Shown here: one piece after another, positions 1 through 6,549 of the stretch
Numbering within the stretch: the stretch's first letter is position 1
Layout: each line of letters begins with the position of its first letter
Notes under the pieces: generated by a model
Told to the model about the DNA's origin: nothing
Database searches by the model: none
Seen by the model: the letters and a program-made list of their open reading frames with translations, nothing else
Translations under genes and position numbers: made by a program
Assembly (NCBI GenBank): GCA_020217165.1
Contig: JAIWOE010000023.1
Span: 1-10,000, forward strand
Reading direction: 5' to 3'
Length of the DNA stretch: 10,000 nucleotides
DNA from: Desulfovibrio sp.
GTDB taxonomy: Bacteria; Desulfobacterota; Desulfovibrionia; Desulfovibrionales; Desulfovibrionaceae

Positions 1-137
1 ACGGCGGTGGCCAGCAGCCTGGCGGCCAGCGGCCGCGCCCCAAGCGGCCCCGGCCCGGGCAGGAGCCCGAGCCCGCCCCCACCCACGCCCATGCCGAAGG
101 TCCCTGGCAGGGCGTGATCATCAATGTCAACGTCTGA
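1..137 (+). CDS. C-terminal end of an unidentified Pro/Gly-rich protein (5' end outside window)
   Basis: An open frame enters from the left edge (codons starting at position 3) and stops at TGA 135-137. The visible 44 residues are rich in Gly, Pro, Gln and Arg (a disordered, basic tail with several RP and EP pairs) and end in the hydrophobic run QGVIINVNV. The next gene starts inside this one at 124, in another frame, which suggests translational coupling and supports this frame being real. The remaining part is too low in complexity to name a family. A flagellar hook-length-control (FliK-like) tail is one possibility, because such proteins also end in a short beta-strand tail, but that is a guess. 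Confidence 0.6.
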   Translation, partial: GGGQQPGGQRPRPKRPRPGQEPEPAPTHAHAEGPWQGVIINVNV

Positions 138-591
138 CCGGCTTCAATGGATCACCCCCGACATGCCTCAATGGATTATCATCGTCCTCACCGCCGCGGA
201 AGTGCTGCTGCTTGTGCTGGTGGCGCTGTTCTTTCTGCGGCTCAAACGTTCCGAGCAGGTGGTGCTGGAGCTCCAGGCCAACCAGGAACGGCTGCTGCAA
301 AAGCTCCAGTTCAATGCCCAGCTGGAGCAGGAACTCGTGTCCAGTTTTGCCCAGCGTCAGCAGGAACTGGTCTCCCTGACCCAGCAGATGGAACGCCGCG
401 CCGTGGAACTCAACACCCTGCTGGAAAAGGCCGAACGCATCACCCGCTCCTCCCTGACCTTGCGGCAGATGGTCATCCAGGGGCACCGCCGCGGCCAGTC
501 CCCCAAGGCCCTGGCCCATGCCACGGGCCTGACCCTGGACGAGGTGGCCCTCATCCTCAAGCAGGCCCAGGCAGGGCAGGGGCTGGGATAG
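124..591 (+). CDS. small membrane-anchored coiled-coil protein with C-terminal helical DNA-binding-like motif (DUF2802-like)
   Basis: This is a 155-residue protein. Residues about 17-39 form one hydrophobic membrane segment (IIIVLTAAEVLLLVLVALFF) followed by basic residues LRLKR, so the C-terminal part probably faces the cytoplasm. Residues about 42-105 are a Gln/Glu/Leu-rich predicted coiled coil. Residues about 112-150 hold a compact helical region (MVIQGHRRGQSP, then ALAHATGLTLDEVALIL) that reads like a helix-turn-helix of the kind found at the end of DUF2802 proteins. Some members of that group sit in chemotaxis/motility operons, which fits the cheV gene further down, but their function is not known to me. 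The start overlaps the end of the preceding gene by 14 bases and has no strong ribosome-binding site. An in-frame ATG at 163 is an alternative that would still keep the membrane segment. Confidence 0.75.
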   Translation: MSTSDRLQWITPDMPQWIIIVLTAAEVLLLVLVALFFLRLKRSEQVVLELQANQERLLQKLQFNAQLEQELVSSFAQRQQELVSLTQQMERRAVELNTLLEKAERITRSSLTLRQMVIQGHRRGQSPKALAHATGLTLDEVALILKQAQAGQGLG

Positions 592-595
592 TGCC

Positions 596-970
596 ATGCG
601 CGTGGGGGGCGATGGCTGGGGCCACAGCACGCGGGACGGCCGCCCGGAGGATGCCTCCCGGGAGCGCCGCGAGGCCTTCCGCCGCACGCACCGGCCCGGC
701 GATGTGGTCCGCGCCCGGTTCCTGTCCTGGGACATCACCCCGGCATCGGCAGACTCCAATGGACTGGCCTGGGTGCAGGTGGACGGTCACCCCCTGCGCG
801 CCCCCCTGCAGGGGCTTTTTGCCCCGGGCGACCGGTTTCTGCTGCAGGTGAACGCCCTGGAGCCGGAAATCCTCCTGGCCCTGGTGGAGGCAGACACTCC
901 CTGCGCCGTGGCCGACGACCCCACCGAAGAGGCGGAGGCTCCGCGCCGCAGGTTGCACATCACCATCTGA
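596..970 (+). CDS. small hypothetical protein, beta-rich core
   Basis: This is a 124-residue protein starting 4 bases after the preceding stop codon. The N-terminal 30 residues are charged and Arg-rich (probably disordered). Residues about 33-95 look like a small beta-rich domain: GDVVRARFLSWD, then LAWVQVDGHPLRAPL, GLFAPGDRFLLQVNALEPEI and LLALVEA. The pattern of a GD turn followed by alternating hydrophobic strands resembles the small barrel-like N-terminal modules of some FliK-type flagellar proteins, but the resemblance is by eye only. The C-terminal 30 residues are acidic then basic and end in HITI. Its frame gives a sensible protein and the spacing fits the operon, so I take it as a real gene. 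I do not recognise a function. Confidence 0.65.
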   Translation: MRVGGDGWGHSTRDGRPEDASRERREAFRRTHRPGDVVRARFLSWDITPASADSNGLAWVQVDGHPLRAPLQGLFAPGDRFLLQVNALEPEILLALVEADTPCAVADDPTEEAEAPRRRLHITI

Positions 971-982
971 CTTCCCGAATCC

Positions 983-2011
983 ATGACACCATCCCACCCC
1001 CTGCCCATGGGGCCCGGCGCGCCCTGGCTGGCGCCCCTGGCCGGCTATTCCGACCTCGCCTTTCGCCTGCTGTGTCGCGACTATGGCGCCGCAGTCTGCT
1101 GTACGGAAATGGTCAGCGCCAAGGGCTTGGTCTACGGCTCACCCGGCACCCACGACTACCTGGCCACCCTGGAGGCGGATGCCCCCGTGGTGCTGCAGTT
1201 GTTCGGCCCGGAATCCCGGTTCATGCTCCCGGCCCTGGACCACTGCCTGGCCAAGGGGTTTGCCTGGTTCGACATCAACGCCGGCTGTCCCGTGCCCAAG
1301 GTGGTCAAGACAGGCTGCGGCGCCGCCCTGGTGCGCGACGAGGACGGTCGGGGCCGGCTGGTGCAGATGGTGCGGGACATGGCCCGCCAGCTCGGGCCGG
1401 GCCGGCTGGGGGTGAAGTACCGCCTGGGCTGGACCACCGGCGATGATGTGGCCGTGGAGCTGGCCTGCCGGCTGGAAGAGGCCGGGGCCGGCTGGCTCAC
1501 CCTGCATCCCCGGCACGCCACCCAGGGCTATGGCGGCCAGGCGCGCTGGGAGGCCATCGGCCGCGTGGTGCGCGCCGTGTCCATTCCGGTGCTGGCCAGC
1601 GGGGACTTGTTTCATCCCGAAGACGGCATCCGCTGCCTGGAGCAGACCGGTGCGGCCGGGGTGATGTTTGCCCGCGGCGCCCTCAAGAATCCTGGCATTT
1701 TTGAGGGATTCCGCCGGCTGGCCGGCCATGCGAGCCGGCCGGACACGCCCCTGCCCCACGATTCTCCCCAGGCCCTGGCAGACTGCATCCGCCGGCATGC
1801 CAGCCTGGCCCGGGCACACGCCAGCAGCCCGGCCCAGTTCTTCCGCATGCGCGGATTCATCCCCCGCTACGTGAAGCGATTGCCGGAAGGGGGGACGTTG
1901 CGCAAACGGCTGACCTTGTGTAGGAACTGGGAAGAGCTGGAGACCATCGCCGCGACCATCGCCGCCCTGCCCGCCATGGAGCCGGTGGAAGCTGCCGACG
2001 CCGCACCCTAG
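983..2011 (+). CDS. dus: tRNA-dihydrouridine synthase
   Basis: This 342-residue flavoenzyme reduces specific uridines in the D-loop of tRNA to dihydrouridine, using FMN and a reduced nicotinamide cofactor in the cytoplasm. The TIM-barrel signature is complete: WLAPLAGYSD near residue 15 (FMN site), TEMVSAKGL at 41-49, LQLFG at 71-75, and the catalytic loop INAGCPVPKVVKTGCGAAL at 98-116 with the proton-donor Cys at 102. Lys145 in GVKYRLGW and His175 in LHPRHATQGYGG are the usual flavin/substrate contacts. ASGDLF at 205-210 and MFARGALKNPGIF at 228-240 form the FMN-phosphate site. The C-terminal helical tRNA-binding part (about 255-330) is present, so the protein looks intact. The loop has NAGCP where NMGCP is commoner. 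Which subfamily (DusA, B or C) it belongs to is not settled by eye. Neither the ATG at 983 nor the one at 1007 has a clear ribosome-binding site; I kept the longer frame. Confidence 0.93.
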   Translation: MTPSHPLPMGPGAPWLAPLAGYSDLAFRLLCRDYGAAVCCTEMVSAKGLVYGSPGTHDYLATLEADAPVVLQLFGPESRFMLPALDHCLAKGFAWFDINAGCPVPKVVKTGCGAALVRDEDGRGRLVQMVRDMARQLGPGRLGVKYRLGWTTGDDVAVELACRLEEAGAGWLTLHPRHATQGYGGQARWEAIGRVVRAVSIPVLASGDLFHPEDGIRCLEQTGAAGVMFARGALKNPGIFEGFRRLAGHASRPDTPLPHDSPQALADCIRRHASLARAHASSPAQFFRMRGFIPRYVKRLPEGGTLRKRLTLCRNWEELETIAATIAALPAMEPVEAADAAP

Positions 2012-2105
2012 CGGCCGTTGCATTACGGGTGGCCTGCACCTGGAAGCCATGGAAATTTCCGGGAAGAACAGGGGCAGCACGCCGGAAAGGGGGGACCGCC
2101 GAGTC

Positions 2106-2957
2106 ATGGATGTCAAACGTGCCCGCACCGCCGGGTTCTGCATGGGCGTGAGCCTGGCCCTGCACAAGCTGGATCGGCTGCTGCAGCAAAACGGCCAACA
2201 GCCCATCCACACCCTGGGCCCCATCATCCATAATCCCCAGGTGCTGGAGCATTATGCCGCCCGCGGGGTGATCCGGCAGGACGATCCAGATGCCCTGCCC
2301 GGCAATGCCCAGGTGGTCATCCGCGCCCATGGCGTGCCCCAGGCCGTGGAGGCGCAATTGCGCACGCGCGGGGTGGAAATCCTGGACGCCACCTGCCCCA
2401 AGGTCAAGCGGGCCCAGCTGCTCATTCAGAAACAGGCCTCCCAGGGCCGCACGTTGCTGCTGTTCGGCGAACCGGACCACCCGGAGGTGGTGGGCCTGGT
2501 GAGCTATGCCAGCTCCGGCTGTCTGGTGTTTCAGGACCTGGAGACCCTCACATCCCTGCCCGTGAAGCCAGGCCAGGCCTACGTGCTGGCCTCCCAGACC
2601 ACCCAGGACCGCCGCCGCTTTGAAGCCGTGCGGGCCTGGCTGCAGGCGCGCCTGGGGGATGACCTGCCCGTGCTGGAAACCATCTGCGACGCCACCCGTG
2701 AGCGCCAGGACGAAGCCAAGGCCCTGGCGGAAACGGTGGAGGTGATGGTGGTGGTGGGCGGGTTCGATTCCGGCAACACACGCCGTCTGGTGGATGTGGC
2801 CGTGGCTGCCGGCGCTCCTTGCCATCACGTGGAAACCGCCGATGCCCTGGACCCCGCCGCCTTTGCCGGCTGCCGTCTGGCCGGCCTCACCGCCGGGGCC
2901 TCCACCCCCAAACACATCATCGACGCAGTGGAATCCCGCCTGCGCGCATTTGCCTGA
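2106..2957 (+). CDS. ispH: 4-hydroxy-3-methylbut-2-enyl diphosphate reductase (IspH/LytB)
   Basis: IspH catalyses the last step of the methylerythritol-phosphate pathway, reducing HMBPP to IPP and DMAPP with a [4Fe-4S] cluster. With the start at 2106 the protein has 283 residues and begins MDVKRARTAGFCMGV, as family members do. The three cluster cysteines are Cys12 (GFCMGV), Cys97 (DATCPKV) and Cys194 (ICDATRERQ). Substrate-site residues His42 (PIIHNPQV), His75 (RAHGV), His125 and Glu127 (GEPDHPEV), Thr165/166 (SQTT) and Ser266 (AGASTP) are all present. The usual SSN triplet in the diphosphate site reads SGN (222-224). The frame is open upstream to an ATG at 2049, but the added 19 residues are charged and not typical. 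The G-rich stretch at about 2088-2095, some 10 bases before 2106, serves as ribosome-binding site. A gap of about 94 bases separates it from dus. Confidence 0.95.
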   Translation: MDVKRARTAGFCMGVSLALHKLDRLLQQNGQQPIHTLGPIIHNPQVLEHYAARGVIRQDDPDALPGNAQVVIRAHGVPQAVEAQLRTRGVEILDATCPKVKRAQLLIQKQASQGRTLLLFGEPDHPEVVGLVSYASSGCLVFQDLETLTSLPVKPGQAYVLASQTTQDRRRFEAVRAWLQARLGDDLPVLETICDATRERQDEAKALAETVEVMVVVGGFDSGNTRRLVDVAVAAGAPCHHVETADALDPAAFAGCRLAGLTAGASTPKHIIDAVESRLRAFA

Positions 2958-2975
2958 GCCCCAAAGGAGCCCTCC

Positions 2976-3947
2976 ATGGCCCAGACGAACATTCTGCTTG
3001 AAGCCGGCACCAACGAACTGGAAGTGGTGGAGTTCTATCTGGAAGAAGCCGGCCCTGGCACGGGTGGTGGCCAGGCTGGCGCCTCGGGCTGTTACCGGGG
3101 CTACTACGGCGTGAACGTGGCCAAGGTGCTGGAAATCATCCGCATGCCCAGCGTCACGGAATTGCCGGAAGCCTCCAATTCCGCCATCCTGGGGGCCTTC
3201 AACCAACGCAACAATATCATTCCGTTGGTGGATTTGTCCATCTGGCTGGGCAAGGAACGCGCCGAGAATGAGGCCCCCAAGGTCATCGTCACGGAATTCA
3301 ACAACTCCGTCACGGCCTTCATGGTGTCCGGCGTCACGCGTATCCATCGCATCAGCTGGGAGTCGGTGGAGCCGCCCAACCAGTACATGGCCGCCATGAG
3401 CGACAATTCCATCACCGGCGTGGTGCGGCTGGAAGACCGCATCGTCTTCCTGCTGGATCTGGAAAAAATCGTCACCGACCTGAACCCCGCCCTGGGCCTG
3501 AAGTTGGATGAGGCTGTGGACTGGACCACGGACATCCGGTACCGGGCCATCGTGGCGGACGATTCCGGCGTCATTCGCGAAATGATGCGGGATCTGCTGG
3601 AAAAAGCCGGCTTTGACGTCACCGCCTTCACCAACGGGCGCGATGCCTGGGAAACCCTGCAGCGCATCGCCCAGGCCGCTTCGGAGCAGAACCGGCCCGT
3701 GCGCGATTTTGTCCACGTCCTCGTCTCGGACATTGAAATGCCACAGATGGACGGCCACCATCTGACCAAGCGCGTCAAGGAAGATCCCGTGTTGCGCGAC
3801 CTGCCGGTGATGCTTTTTTCCTCCCTCATCACGGACAAGCTGCGACATAAGGGCGAAACCGTGGGCGCGGATGACCAGATCTCCAAACCGCAGATCACGG
3901 AGTTGGCCCAGCGGGCCAGGACCCTCATCAAGTCCCGCTGGGGATAA
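2976..3947 (+). CDS. cheV: chemotaxis protein CheV (CheW-like domain plus receiver domain)
   Basis: CheV couples chemoreceptors to the CheA kinase through a CheW-like domain and tunes the signal through a phosphorylatable receiver. The protein has 323 residues. Residues about 14-170 are the CheW domain (VEFYLEE, YRGYYGVNVAKVLEIIRMP, IIPLVDLSIWLG, ITGVVRLEDRIVFLLDLEKIV). Residues about 190-320 are the receiver: acidic pair Asp195/Asp196 (VADDSGVIREMM), phosphoacceptor Asp252 (VSDIEMPQMDG), Ser282/283 at the switch position and Lys304 (ISKPQ). All residues needed for phosphorylation are present. A Gly-rich stretch (about 26-38, GPGTGGGQAGASG) sits between the first two strands of the CheW domain and looks like an added loop. 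The start follows a good ribosome-binding site (AAAGGAG, 7 bases before the ATG), 18 bases after ispH. No methyl-accepting protein or CheA is in the window. Confidence 0.95.
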   Translation: MAQTNILLEAGTNELEVVEFYLEEAGPGTGGGQAGASGCYRGYYGVNVAKVLEIIRMPSVTELPEASNSAILGAFNQRNNIIPLVDLSIWLGKERAENEAPKVIVTEFNNSVTAFMVSGVTRIHRISWESVEPPNQYMAAMSDNSITGVVRLEDRIVFLLDLEKIVTDLNPALGLKLDEAVDWTTDIRYRAIVADDSGVIREMMRDLLEKAGFDVTAFTNGRDAWETLQRIAQAASEQNRPVRDFVHVLVSDIEMPQMDGHHLTKRVKEDPVLRDLPVMLFSSLITDKLRHKGETVGADDQISKPQITELAQRARTLIKSRWG

Positions 3948-3970
3948 CGCCCAGAAGCCGGGCTGCAGGG

Positions 3971-3986
3971 TGGTGTGTTCGTCGCA
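3971..3986 (+). promoter_or_regulatory. possible sigma54 promoter before the 412-residue gene
   Basis: The sequence TGGTGTGTTCGTCGCA keeps the invariant GG and GC with the right 10-base spacing of a -24/-12 element, but matches the rest of the consensus poorly. It would start transcription near 3997, leaving a leader of about 70 bases. The same bases (3973-3987, GTGTG, 5 bases, CGCAC) also loosely resemble the 14-base dyads near 7141-7183, so this could instead be a regulator site. The TTGACA just after it (3990-3995) has no -10 box at a normal distance. Confidence 0.25.
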
Positions 3987-4000
3987 CGGTTGACACAGTA

Positions 4001-4038
4001 TGGGGATATACCCTGAGCAAGATCGAGGGGTATCCCTA
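4001..4038 (+). promoter_or_regulatory. bulged dyad in the leader of the 412-residue gene
   Basis: GGGATA (4003-4008) pairs with TATCCC (4031-4036), and after a 2-base bulge CCC (4011-4013) pairs with GGG (4028-4030). A weaker outer T-A and G-T pair extends the stem to 4001 and 4038. The loop is about 14 bases. There is no T-tract after it, so it is not a terminator for cheV. It could be an operator or a leader hairpin. The AT-rich TAATAT at 4037-4042 could be a -10 box with a poor -35 (TGAGCA, 4014-4019), in which case the dyad overlaps that promoter. Confidence 0.4.
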
Positions 4039-4066
4039 ATATGTTGTACTCGTGCGAGGCGTGTCC

Positions 4067-5305
4067 ATGCGGCGATCCGACGTTTTCACGCCCGAGGCTG
4101 GCTCGGGCTCCGTATGCTCCCTGCAGTACCGTGAGGAACTGCTCTCCCGCATCCTGCAGCGCAAGCATTCCTTTGCCGAGACCGCCGGCAAGCGCTACCT
4201 GTTGTCCCTTGGCCGCAGCCTCATCAGCATGGGGGCAGGGGTGGCCCGGTCCCGGGCAGACTCCCTGCAGGGTGCGGCGGACTCCTTCCGGCAGGCCGTG
4301 GCTGCGCTGCTGGACAGCCATTACCTCGGCCGGCTGCTGGGGGTGATGAAGGTCGTCATCGAGGAGTCGTCCCGGGATCCCGAACTGGGCTTTCTGCCCG
4401 GTCCCCAGGCCGAGGCCGTGGCGGATGCCTTTCTGGACGACCTGACCGCCACCTTTGTCGCGCATTTTGCCCAATCCCTCCGTGTCCTGTGCGGCGCGGC
4501 GTCCATGCAAGGGGAGATGCCCGAGGTGCAGGATGCCGCAGCCCGGTTTCGGGGCGACATGACGTCTCGCATCCGCCGACTGAATGTGGAGCTGGTGGCG
4601 CTGTATTGCCAGATGCATCGCTCCCTGCAGGCGGCGCATGGTCAGTCTAGGCAGTCCCGGGAGAAACGGGCACAGGAAGAGCGGGTCCCCCGGCTGCTGG
4701 ACGCCTTTGGCCGCGGCCTGTTGCATCCCGTGGACTGTCAGCGGGGCATTGAGGCGTGTTGTCTGACCAGTGACACACACTTTCCGCGCCTGCTGTGCGC
4801 GCCGGTGTTGCAGGCCCTGCGTTGCTACGTCATTGGGTCGGAGAAATACGACGCCACCAATAGAAAGATCCTGCAGAGCATCTATAGATACTGCACCGCG
4901 GAATCACAGTTCCAGCGCTCTCGCCTGGCCGAATACTTCGAGGAACCGCACGTGCGGCAGTATCTGCTGGCATATCTACTCCACATCCTTAATGTATTAT
5001 GCGAAGAGTCCAAGGTGGAGGCCTTTTCCAACGTGGTGCAGTCCCACCTGGCGGCGCTCCCCCTGGACATGTTCCCATCCCCGGTGGCAGGGAGCCAGCG
5101 TGACGCCAAAGGCCTTGGTGTTCTGGACGCCCCCACCTTTTGTGCGACCCATCGCGCCATGCTGCTGCAGGCCTGGGCGCAGTATTGCCTGGGACATCTG
5201 GAGGTGCTGCCAGGCCGCAGGCGGGCCGTGAAGATTTTGCGGCACCACCTCCCGGGTCTCATGATTCCCGACGAGGACGAGCTGGCATTCCCTGTGGCCC
5301 CCTGA
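4067..5305 (+). CDS. hypothetical helical, cysteine-rich protein
   Basis: This is a 412-residue protein that I do not recognise. It has no signal peptide and no convincing membrane segment, so it is probably cytoplasmic. Nearly all of it looks alpha-helical, in at least two blocks: about 18-190 (amphipathic helices, e.g. YREELLSRILQRKHSFAETA and HYLGRLLGVMKVVIEES) and about 205-395. A charged Gln/Ser/Arg stretch at 190-207 links them. There are 12 cysteines (17, 142, 181, 224, 231, 232, 244, 253, 276, 312, 359, 374), many for a cytoplasmic protein, but no regular metal motif. The ATG at 4067 is chosen because GAGG sits 7 bases before it; a GTG at 4052 would add five residues. Around 4855-5000 some AT-rich codons unlike the neighbours appear (AGA, TAT, CTA, TTA), a weak hint of foreign origin. 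It is separated from cheV by 119 bases and converges with the next gene. Confidence 0.8.
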   Translation: MRRSDVFTPEAGSGSVCSLQYREELLSRILQRKHSFAETAGKRYLLSLGRSLISMGAGVARSRADSLQGAADSFRQAVAALLDSHYLGRLLGVMKVVIEESSRDPELGFLPGPQAEAVADAFLDDLTATFVAHFAQSLRVLCGAASMQGEMPEVQDAAARFRGDMTSRIRRLNVELVALYCQMHRSLQAAHGQSRQSREKRAQEERVPRLLDAFGRGLLHPVDCQRGIEACCLTSDTHFPRLLCAPVLQALRCYVIGSEKYDATNRKILQSIYRYCTAESQFQRSRLAEYFEEPHVRQYLLAYLLHILNVLCEESKVEAFSNVVQSHLAALPLDMFPSPVAGSQRDAKGLGVLDAPTFCATHRAMLLQAWAQYCLGHLEVLPGRRRAVKILRHHLPGLMIPDEDELAFPVAP

Positions 5306-5344
5306 TGGCAGCCTCCATACGTTTTTGGCCAGGCCATAGGGGGG
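5306..5344. other. short convergent intergenic gap
   Basis: There are only 39 bases between the two convergent stop codons. It contains a T5 (5321-5325 region) and a GGCC-A-GGCC near-palindrome with too short a loop to be a hairpin. I see no convincing terminator for either gene here. Confidence 0.5.
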
Positions 5345-6295
5345 TCAGCAACCACAGGCGTCCAGCAGGGCCAGGATGCGCGGCCGAGCAGTGAGGCCAT
5401 CCAGCCAGGCGCCGGGCAGGGCGTCCATGCCGCCGTGCGCTCCCAGAAGCATGCCCACGGCCATGCCGCGGGCGGCGCTGTCACCTCCGGCCAGGACATT
5501 GCGGGTTATGCCCAGGGCCAGATCATCCGCATAGCTGGCGCAGAGGTGAATCACCGCCGGAAACGCGCTGGCCACGGCACAACTCTGGCCAAACTCCTCG
5601 ATCGCGGCCACGGTTTCTACATCCTTCGACGCCAGTCCCGCCCGCACCCAGTCCTGGATGTGGCTGGTGGCGTAGCCGGCTTCGGCCGCGGTCAGGAGAG
5701 CCTCGACCACGGGCGCGCCGTGCAACAGGTGCGCCACTGCCCGTGAGAAGAACGCGGCAGCATCAAGCACCTGGGCATGGTTGTGAGTCATTCTGGTCTG
5801 GGCCCTGGCAGCCGTGAGCAGGGCAGGCAGGTCCTGGCCATAGATCGCCAGCAGGGGGGCCATGCGCGCGGCGCCGGCCAGGTCCGTGGATGGGGAGCCG
5901 CCATCCTCCGCTGTGGCGCCGGCGGCGAAGCGCTCCAGGGTTCCGCGGGTGGCGCCATCCACGTAGCCGGCATATCCACCCTGAAACAGGGTCAGCCAGG
6001 CATGGTAAAATCGATGCAGCATGAACCCCCCGGTCGGGGCATCTTCCGATGGCGCCAGGGATTCCAGGAGCACCAGAGCCTGGTCGCCATAGTGGGTGCC
6101 GTCGCCAGCTGCCTTGCCGGCGTGGTAGCTTCCTGGGGCCGGCGGCAAGGGGCCGGCCAGCCTGCCATCCACCAGGTGCGGGGCTGCCAGGCTGGCGATG
6201 TCTGCCGCATTGTAGTTCCAGTGCAGGCCCAGGGCCATGGTGTCTCCAAGAAAGGCGCCGAGCACGGCGGCCCGGCAGGCAGGGCAGGGGGGCAT
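5345..6295 (-). CDS. ADP-ribosylglycohydrolase-family protein, altered metal-site motifs
   Basis: The 316-residue protein has the all-helical fold of the ADP-ribosylglycohydrolase (DraG/ARH, PF03747) family, whose classical members remove ADP-ribose from proteins with two metal ions. Signature segments are AVLGAFLGDTMALGLHW (10-26), GDGTHYGDQALVLLESL (64-80) and the C-terminal ITRNVLAGGDSAARGMAVGMLLGA (263-286). In classical enzymes the second reads T/S-D-D-T and the third GGDTDT. Here one Asp of each motif is kept and the other is replaced (GDGT, GDSA), a pattern known to me from the crystallin-J1-like branch. Activity as a hydrolase is therefore doubtful. The start at 6295 follows GGAGG (6303-6307) by 7 bases; the frame stays open upstream to 6616, but that part is low in complexity and crosses the promoter and terminator. 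It appears to be a single-gene unit. Confidence 0.85.
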   Translation of the reverse strand: MPPCPACRAAVLGAFLGDTMALGLHWNYNAADIASLAAPHLVDGRLAGPLPPAPGSYHAGKAAGDGTHYGDQALVLLESLAPSEDAPTGGFMLHRFYHAWLTLFQGGYAGYVDGATRGTLERFAAGATAEDGGSPSTDLAGAARMAPLLAIYGQDLPALLTAARAQTRMTHNHAQVLDAAAFFSRAVAHLLHGAPVVEALLTAAEAGYATSHIQDWVRAGLASKDVETVAAIEEFGQSCAVASAFPAVIHLCASYADDLALGITRNVLAGGDSAARGMAVGMLLGAHGGMDALPGAWLDGLTARPRILALLDACGC

Positions 6296-6334
6296 GGATG
6301 TTCCTCCGGGTGTTGAGGGCGGGACAATGGCCGC

Positions 6335-6363
6335 AGCATACGCCGGTTGCGCGGGTGAGGCAA
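6335..6363 (-). promoter_or_regulatory. sigma70-type promoter of the ADP-ribosylglycohydrolase-like gene
   Basis: On the minus strand TTGCCT (6363-6358) and TATGCT (6340-6335) are exactly 17 bases apart, each matching the -35 or -10 consensus at 4 of 6 positions. The element lies just after the terminator ending at 6384 and about 40 bases before the start codon at 6295, as expected for a separate transcription unit. Confidence 0.55.
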
Positions 6364-6383
6364 TTTTTCTGCTCCGGGGGACG

Positions 6384-6434
6384 AAAAAAATAAGGCCTTG
6401 CCTGCAGGGTGGGGGGGATACCTGCAGGCAAGGC
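6384..6434 (-). terminator. strong Rho-independent terminator of the receiver-like gene
   Basis: Arms GCCTTGCCTGCAGG (6395-6408) and its exact complement (6421-6434) form a perfect 14-bp stem with a 12-base loop (GTGGGGGGGATA on the plus strand). On the minus strand the stem is followed by CTTA and then seven T (6390-6384), so it terminates leftward transcription. On the plus strand no T-tract follows. It ends the transcript of the 6650-7003 gene and insulates the next promoter. Its loop belongs to the C-rich loop series described for 6384-6649. Confidence 0.9.
6402..6419 (+). repeat. 18-base G-rich direct repeat, copy 1
   Basis: CTGCAGGGTGGGGGGGAT here matches CTGCAGGAGGGGGGGGAT at 6532-6549 at 16 of 18 positions, in the same orientation. 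This copy runs from the terminator stem into its loop. Confidence 0.6.
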
Positions 6435-6531
6435 GCTTGGTGGGGGACCGGGGGGGTGGTCCCCGCTATGGGCAGGGAGCGGGCGGACAGGCGTGGCGCT
6501 GCCGGGCGCTCCCGTTGCGTCGAACCGACCG

Positions 6532-6549
6532 CTGCAGGAGGGGGGGGAT
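6532..6549 (+). repeat. 18-base G-rich direct repeat, copy 2
   Basis: This is the second copy of the repeat at 6402-6419, 130 bases away. It lies at the edge and inside the loop of the 6525-6567 hairpin, so both copies supply a poly-G/poly-C loop. Confidence 0.6.

Noticed and set aside
1857..3848. Very long open frame (663 codons) on the minus strand opposite dus, ispH and cheV
   Set aside because: Its translation is His/Gly/Gln-rich with no recognisable domain, and the plus strand carries clearly identified, conserved enzymes. It is a by-product of GC-rich codon use.
3990..3995. TTGACA as the -35 box of a sigma70 promoter
   Set aside because: At 16-18 bases downstream there is only GC-rich sequence without a -10 box; GATATA lies only 9 bases away.
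3104..4780. Open frame of 558 codons on the minus strand across cheV and the 412-residue gene
   Set aside because: It crosses the intergenic control region, has low-complexity Arg/Ser-rich translation, and lies opposite a certain CheV.
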